Assembly: GCF_041734645.1 (NCBI RefSeq)
Contig: NZ_CP162010.1
Span: forward strand, 1,798,001-1,862,000
Reading direction: 5' to 3'
DNA: 64,000 bases
DNA from: Rodentibacter sp901420285
GTDB lineage: Bacteria; Pseudomonadota; Gammaproteobacteria; Enterobacterales; Pasteurellaceae
Below the pieces are notes generated by a model. That model did no database searches. It was given only the letters and a program-made list of their open reading frames with translations, and was not told where the DNA came from. This document shows positions 59,674-64,000 of this stretch, in pieces. The translations under genes were made by a program, and so were the position numbers. The stretch's first letter is position 1. Every line of letters starts with the position of its first letter.

Positions 59674-61530
59674 ATGACCGATTGTTCTTCGTCATCAACG
59701 CACTGCCCAAATAGCACCGCATTGGAGGTGCTCCATTCGGCCTTCGGTTATCAATCTTTCCGCAAAGGGCAAGAGGAAGCGATTAACGCCGCGCTAAACG
59801 GGCAAGATGCGCTGGTGGTGATGGCGACAGGTAACGGTAAATCGCTCTGTTATCAAATTCCCGCCCTTTGTTTCGACGGACTGACGTTAGTCATTTCACC
59901 GCTGATTTCATTGATGAAAGATCAGGTGGATCAGTTGCAAGCCAACGGTATCGAGGCTGATTTTCTCAATTCCAGCCAAACCCTGCAACAGCAGCAACAG
60001 GTGCAAAATAAGCTAATTTCCGGCCAACTAAAATTGCTTTACGTTTCGCCGGAAAAAGTGATGACGAACGGCTTTTTTCAGCTGATTTCTTACACTAAAG
60101 TGAGTTTTATCGCCATTGACGAAGCGCATTGCATTTCTCAATGGGGACACGATTTTCGCCCGGAATATACCCAACTCGGCGGGCTAAAATCGAGCTTTCC
60201 CGACGCGCCGATCATGGCGCTCACAGCAACCGCCGATTACGCCACGCGACAAGATATTCTCACTCACTTAAAGCTGCAAAATCCGCTCCAATACATCGGC
60301 AGTTTTGATCGCCCGAACATTCGTTACACGTTGGAAGAAAAATTCAAGCCAATGGAACAATTGGCGCGTTTTGTGCTGGCGCAAAAAGGCAAAAGCGGCA
60401 TCATATATTGCAACAGCCGTAGCAAAGTAGAACGCATTGCGGAAAGCTTGCGTAGCAAAGGCGTGCCCGCCGCAGCTTATCACGCGGGCATGGAAACGGC
60501 GCAACGCGAACGCGTACAGCAGGATTTTCAGCGTGATAACGTACAAGTGGTGGTGGCGACCATTGCGTTCGGCATGGGCATTAATAAATCCAACGTGCGT
60601 TTTGTGGCACATTTCGATTTGCCGCGCAGCATTGAATCCTACTATCAGGAAACCGGCCGCGCGGGGCGTGACGATTTGCCTGCTGAAGCGGTGCTGTTTT
60701 ATGAGCCGGCGGATTATGCCTGGTTACAAAAAATGCTGTTGGAAAAACCGGAAACACCACAACGTCAAATTGAGCAGCACAAACTGGAAGCCATCGGTGA
60801 ATTCGCCGAAAGTCAAACTTGTCGCCGTTTGGTGTTGTTGAATTATTTCGGTGAACATCGTCAAACCCCTTGCAATAACTGCGATATTTGCCTCGATCCG
60901 CCGAAAAAATACGATGGCTTGATGGATGCACAAAAAGTGATGTCAACCATTTATCGCGTGGGACAATGTTTCGGTGCGCAATATATCATCGGCGTGTTGC
61001 GCGGGATGCACAATCAAAAAATTATCGAACGCGGCCATGACAAACTCAGCGTGTACGGCATCGGCAAAGATAAAAGCAAGGAACATTGGCAATCGGTGAT
61101 TCGTCAATTGATTCACTTAGGCTTTGTACAACAAGTTATCGGTGAATTTAACGCCACGTTGCGACTCACCGAAAGCGCGAAGCCTATCTTAAAAGGCGAA
61201 GTCCCATTGGAATTGGCAATGCCGCGTATTTCTGCGATCACCAAAATCACCCATAATCCACAACGCAATGCGGTGCCAAATTACGACAAGGATTTATTCG
61301 CCCGTCTGCGCTTTCTACGTAAACAAATCGCCGACAAGGAAAATATTCCGCCTTACATCGTGTTCAACGACGCGACCTTACAAGAAATGGCGCAATATAT
61401 GCCGACCTCTAAAACTGAAATGTTGCAAATTAATGGCGTGGGCGCAATAAAGCTGGAGCGTTTCGCGCAACCGTTTATGGCATTAATTAATGAACATAAA
61501 ATGCTTTTAATGAAAGCTCAGAACGAATAA
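59674..61530 (+). CDS. recQ: ATP-dependent DNA helicase RecQ
   Basis: 618 aa from ATG 59674. Superfamily 2 helicase: FRKGQEEAI (Q-motif region), Walker A ATGNGKSLCYQIP (motif I variant), DEAHCISQWGHDFRPEY (motif II and aromatic loop), ATADYATR, and IAFGMGINKSNVRFVAHFDLPRSIESYYQETGRAGRD (split motifs V/VI). The zinc Cys are CRRLVLL and CNNCDIC; then winged-helix and HRDC domains. The first 15 codons before the helicase core are unusual and include a 12-mer (59713-59724). Confidence 0.95.
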   Translation: MTDCSSSSTHCPNSTALEVLHSAFGYQSFRKGQEEAINAALNGQDALVVMATGNGKSLCYQIPALCFDGLTLVISPLISLMKDQVDQLQANGIEADFLNSSQTLQQQQQVQNKLISGQLKLLYVSPEKVMTNGFFQLISYTKVSFIAIDEAHCISQWGHDFRPEYTQLGGLKSSFPDAPIMALTATADYATRQDILTHLKLQNPLQYIGSFDRPNIRYTLEEKFKPMEQLARFVLAQKGKSGIIYCNSRSKVERIAESLRSKGVPAAAYHAGMETAQRERVQQDFQRDNVQVVVATIAFGMGINKSNVRFVAHFDLPRSIESYYQETGRAGRDDLPAEAVLFYEPADYAWLQKMLLEKPETPQRQIEQHKLEAIGEFAESQTCRRLVLLNYFGEHRQTPCNNCDICLDPPKKYDGLMDAQKVMSTIYRVGQCFGAQYIIGVLRGMHNQKIIERGHDKLSVYGIGKDKSKEHWQSVIRQLIHLGFVQQVIGEFNATLRLTESAKPILKGEVPLELAMPRISAITKITHNPQRNAVPNYDKDLFARLRFLRKQIADKENIPPYIVFNDATLQEMAQYMPTSKTEMLQINGVGAIKLERFAQPFMALINEHKMLLMKAQNE

Positions 61531-61553
61531 AAAATCCCCTTTCGGGGATTTTT
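61531..61553. terminator. Bidirectional terminator between recQ and ngt
   Basis: aaaatcccc, loop tttc, ggggatttt; both strands end in a T run. It begins directly after the recQ stop codon and ends 9 bases from the ngt stop. Confidence 0.88.
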
Positions 61554-61562
61554 GCTTAAACG

Positions 61563-63818
61563 TCAGTTTTTTTTGTCTTCTTTGTGCTTGCTTTTGCTGT
61601 CGCACTGGCCTTCGGCTTTAACGGCGGTTTTCGCTGTTGTCGCTTTCTTCGTGGCCGCTTTCTTCGCAGGCTCTTCTACGACTACCGTTTCTTTTTTTGC
61701 CGTTTCTTTTTTTGCCGTTTCTTTTTTGACCGTTTCTTTTTTGGCCGTTTCTTTTTTGGCCGTTGCCTTTTTAGCGGTTTCTTTTTTAGCGGTTTCAGCT
61801 TTCTTCACGGTCTCCGCTTTCTTCACGGTTTTTGGTTTCTCTACAGTTTCTTTTTTCTCTGCAGTTTCTTTTTTCTCCGTGGTTTTCTTCGTCGTGGTTT
61901 TCTTCACCGCCGTTTTTTTCGTTGCCGCTTTTTTCTTCGGTTTTTCGGTCAAGTGTGCCGTTTTCCATTCATTGAGTTTTTCCAACAAAACTTTACCCAT
62001 CGGGCTTGGATCACCGGTGAATAAGGTTTGCAAGCCGTTATTTTCAATGATATGGCGACGTAACGCTAAACGCTCTGCGTGGTTTTCCGCTAAACGAATT
62101 GCACATTCCACGTATTCATCCGCATTTTGCGCAATCAACCATTCCGGTAAACCGAGACGTTTAAATAAGCCTTCATCGATATGTTCGTGCACTTCCGGCC
62201 CGGTTTTACACACACCGACTAAACCAAGCGTCACCATGTCAATAATACCGTTGGTGTTACCGAACGGGAACGGATTCACCATCATATCGCAGCCTTGTAA
62301 TACACCAAGATATTCATTGTAAGGAAGGTGGGAGTGTGCAGTGGCATCATCACCTAAATAATTTTTAATGAAGCGTTCTACATAAGGATGAGTCAGACCG
62401 ATGGATTGTCCTAACGCAAAATGGAAATGGACTTTTACTTTTGCGCGATCGCGAATTGCTTTCAGCGATTCCATGAAATAAGGATTGAGTTTCATGGTAG
62501 TGGAGGCGATACCAATATTCACCACTTCCGGATTTTCGCGTAATTTGTATTCCACATGTTGTGGCGCTAAAGCGGAAGGCACGTAAGGCAAGGCATCTTT
62601 TGGTAGGCGCAATAAAGTTTCGCTGAAACAGGCTTCGGAACCGACGTAATCGTCTTCCACAATCACGTATTCGATAAAATCGGAGTGAGTTGTCGCCGGG
62701 TGCCCCAATGCGACCACTTGAATCGGCGCAAGACGGGTATTGCTAGCAAAAATAGGTAATAAATCCATCCCGATACTCGGCATATAAAATACCGCCGCCT
62801 TATTTTCTTCGCAAATTCCACGAATAAAATTCAAGCGCTCAAAAATATTCTCGCCTTTTAGTTCTCTAAACTCGTCAAAAACCTCGCGGCCGGCTTGATC
62901 CACCGCATCGTTGCCGATTCCGATTAAATGAAAACGTTCACGCGCCGCAATCATCGATGTAGAGTGGGTACGATAAATAGAGTGGGAAGAATGGAAATGT
63001 TCAAGTAAAACAACCATGACCGGTTTGCCGTTAATTTCACCGATTTCGGTGATTTCTCGGTCTTGGAATCCACCGGTTAAAATATGTCGGCGAATAACTT
63101 GATTTAACGCCTTTTTCACGAGATGTTTATTTTCCGCAATATCGTAACTACAATGCATGTACACATCGTGAGAAATCGCGCTCGGCAAATTATTGAGGTT
63201 TTCGATTTGCACAAGTTTTTCCGGGAACCATTGCAACAAGGTACCGCGTTTACTAAAAGCTTGCGTAGTCCCCACGAAACGCGGTGATTGCAAAGCAAAC
63301 GCTAATGCCGCGCAAAAATCGCGATCTAAATTCCATAGCGCATCTAAATTTAAATTAATGTTAGATTCAGGCAGATAAAGAATGCAAAATTTAATTAACG
63401 CCTCTTTGCTATCACTTAAACGAAAATCGGCGAAATTATAAGGGTCTTCGTTTTGGTTTAAGGTGGCGAGAATATGATCCGCATTAACGTAAGGCGAGGC
63501 GGCAAAAATAACGTTAATCCAACGTTGTAATGTGAGGAAATGTAATGCGCCGGATTGTGAAATCACAAGTTTAGGATCTTTAAACAGCTCCGTCATCGCG
63601 TGTGCCATACGGGTGGCAAAATACACCGTTCTGTCTTGCTCTAAGTATGCCGGTTGTAATTGTTCCGGAAAAGTAAATTCTATGCCGTTAACAGCACCAA
63701 AATTTGAATCGATCTTGCTTAAAATATCAAGCAATTCTAGGCAAGCGGCCTCATAATTTTTGTCCGCTACTGCTTGTTCAAAGCGTATTAAACTTGGCTG
63801 TTTTTGTTGTTCAGTCAT
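61563..63818 (-). CDS. ngt: HMW1C-like N-glycosyltransferase with Lys-rich tail
   Basis: 751 aa. Residues 1 to about 620 match cytoplasmic GT41 N-glycosyltransferases of Actinobacillus and Aggregatibacter (NGT), which transfer glucose from UDP-Glc to Asn in NX(S/T) of adhesins. Seen: KFCILYLPESNINLNLD, LLEHFHSSHSIYRTHSTSM, ALGHPATTHSDFIEYV, STTMKLNPYF (substrate Lys region), NPFPFGNTNGIIDM and HEHIDEGLFKRLGLPEW. Residues about 621-751 are a Lys/Thr/Ala/Glu tail (ETAKK, ETVKK, KKAATKK) absent from known NGTs of about 620 aa. No adhesin or agt gene is visible. The gene follows rimO, as in Actinobacillus. Confidence 0.92.
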   Translation of the reverse strand: MTEQQKQPSLIRFEQAVADKNYEAACLELLDILSKIDSNFGAVNGIEFTFPEQLQPAYLEQDRTVYFATRMAHAMTELFKDPKLVISQSGALHFLTLQRWINVIFAASPYVNADHILATLNQNEDPYNFADFRLSDSKEALIKFCILYLPESNINLNLDALWNLDRDFCAALAFALQSPRFVGTTQAFSKRGTLLQWFPEKLVQIENLNNLPSAISHDVYMHCSYDIAENKHLVKKALNQVIRRHILTGGFQDREITEIGEINGKPVMVVLLEHFHSSHSIYRTHSTSMIAARERFHLIGIGNDAVDQAGREVFDEFRELKGENIFERLNFIRGICEENKAAVFYMPSIGMDLLPIFASNTRLAPIQVVALGHPATTHSDFIEYVIVEDDYVGSEACFSETLLRLPKDALPYVPSALAPQHVEYKLRENPEVVNIGIASTTMKLNPYFMESLKAIRDRAKVKVHFHFALGQSIGLTHPYVERFIKNYLGDDATAHSHLPYNEYLGVLQGCDMMVNPFPFGNTNGIIDMVTLGLVGVCKTGPEVHEHIDEGLFKRLGLPEWLIAQNADEYVECAIRLAENHAERLALRRHIIENNGLQTLFTGDPSPMGKVLLEKLNEWKTAHLTEKPKKKAATKKTAVKKTTTKKTTEKKETAEKKETVEKPKTVKKAETVKKAETAKKETAKKATAKKETAKKETVKKETAKKETAKKETVVVEEPAKKAATKKATTAKTAVKAEGQCDSKSKHKEDKKN
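61566..61950 (-). repeat. 15-bp imperfect tandem repeats in the ngt tail
   Basis: On the plus strand, units such as gccgtttcttttttg recur about every 15 bases from about 61680 to 61800, with degenerate units on both sides. Each unit encodes a five-residue block (K-K-E-T-A/V). The unit length is a multiple of 3, so copy changes keep the frame. A runs inside the units could also slip. Confidence 0.75.
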
Positions 63819-63841
63819 AATTTTGTTTCCTTAAACTAAAA

Positions 63842-64000
63842 TTAACAGGTTCCCCACAGATCATATTCGTCCGAATGGGTAATATTCACTTTAATTACAT
63901 CGCCGACTTTCACGTCGATGCCGCTAAAATTTTCTACATAAACCAATCCGTCTACTTCTGGCGCATCGGCTTTCGAACGACCAATAATTCCTTGCTCGTC
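63842..64000 (-). CDS. rimO: Ribosomal protein S12 methylthiotransferase RimO (3' end)
   Basis: The last 52 codons, running in from the right edge, read DEQGIIGRSKADAPEVDG, then VKVGDVIKVNITHSDEYDLW and TGA-free up to TAA (63842-63844). This is the C-terminal TRAM domain of RimO, a radical-SAM enzyme that methylthiolates Asp88 of ribosomal protein S12. It lies 23 bases upstream of ngt, the order found in Actinobacillus. Confidence 0.9.
   Translation of the reverse strand, partial: DEQGIIGRSKADAPEVDGLVYVENFSGIDVKVGDVIKVNITHSDEYDLWGTC

Noticed and set aside
61680..61890. CRISPR-like array of short repeats
   Set aside because: Units are 15 bp, contiguous, in frame with ngt, with no spacers and no cas genes.
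61552..62322. 256-aa plus-strand open frame rich in Phe, Val and Ala, opposite the ngt tail
   Set aside because: It is the complement of the Lys-rich repeats; the low-complexity composition makes both strands open. It has no ribosome site and overlaps a strong gene.

Overview
The window is a 64 kb stretch of a Pasteurellaceae chromosome, most consistent with Aggregatibacter or Haemophilus. Three things support this. Protein sequences of housekeeping genes (rpoB, rpoC, hbpA, glpG, ngt) are of Haemophilus/Actinobacillus type. The Hin-type DNA uptake signal aagtgcggt is scattered through the sequence (about 13 exact copies by eye). The gene order yheS-yrdD-tsaC-aroE-tag and the RimO-NGT pairing are family features. 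No species can be fixed from sequence reading alone.

Layout. 1-18 kb is core genome: yheS, yrdD, tsaC, aroE, tag, lptD (+); glpR, glpG, mobA (-); yihD, dsbA, maoP, trmA, rsmJ, rseC, mobB, an MFS exporter, a TerC-type transporter and hbpA (+). 18-31.5 kb holds mlaA, ridA, the rplJL-rpoBC operon with its L10 leader and attenuator, then pepD (-) and gpt (+). 31.8-32.8 kb is nudE (-) and hslR (+). 57.3-64 kb is core again: a small lipoprotein, lysA and lptM (-), cyaY and recQ (+), the cytoplasmic N-glycosyltransferase ngt (-) and the 3' end of rimO (-).

Between hslR and lysA lies a 25 kb accessory locus of two convergent modules. The plus-strand module (32.9-41.8 kb) encodes a DarA/DarB pair (dialkylresorcinol formation), an HTH-like small protein, a RhuM protein, a BtrH-domain protein, a REP-associated transposase with its own REP hairpins, a two-gene ABC-2 exporter, an acyl carrier protein, a ketosynthase and a ketosynthase-like partner. 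The minus-strand module (57.1-42.0 kb) is a near-complete aryl polyene pathway: chain-length factor, acyltransferases, two ACPs, two AMP ligases (one fused to a dehydratase), COG4648 membrane protein, glycosyltransferase, thioesterase, LolA-like carrier, MMPL exporter, lipoprotein, ketosynthases, dehydratase and ketoreductase. Together they suggest a flexirubin-like aryl polyene/dialkylresorcinol product that is exported to the envelope.

The most unexpected sequence-level signal is a 12-mer, agcaccgcattg, present in 23 exact copies on either strand (chance expectation far below 1), more often than the canonical uptake signal. It sits both in coding sequence and in intergenic inverted pairs that form hairpins. 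It shares the core TGCGGT with the uptake signal. The dar module carries six uptake signals and no exact 12-mer, while the ape module carries five 12-mers and no uptake signal. A second notable feature is an N-glycosyltransferase with a lysine-rich C-terminal tail of about 130 residues, encoded by imperfect 15-bp tandem repeats.
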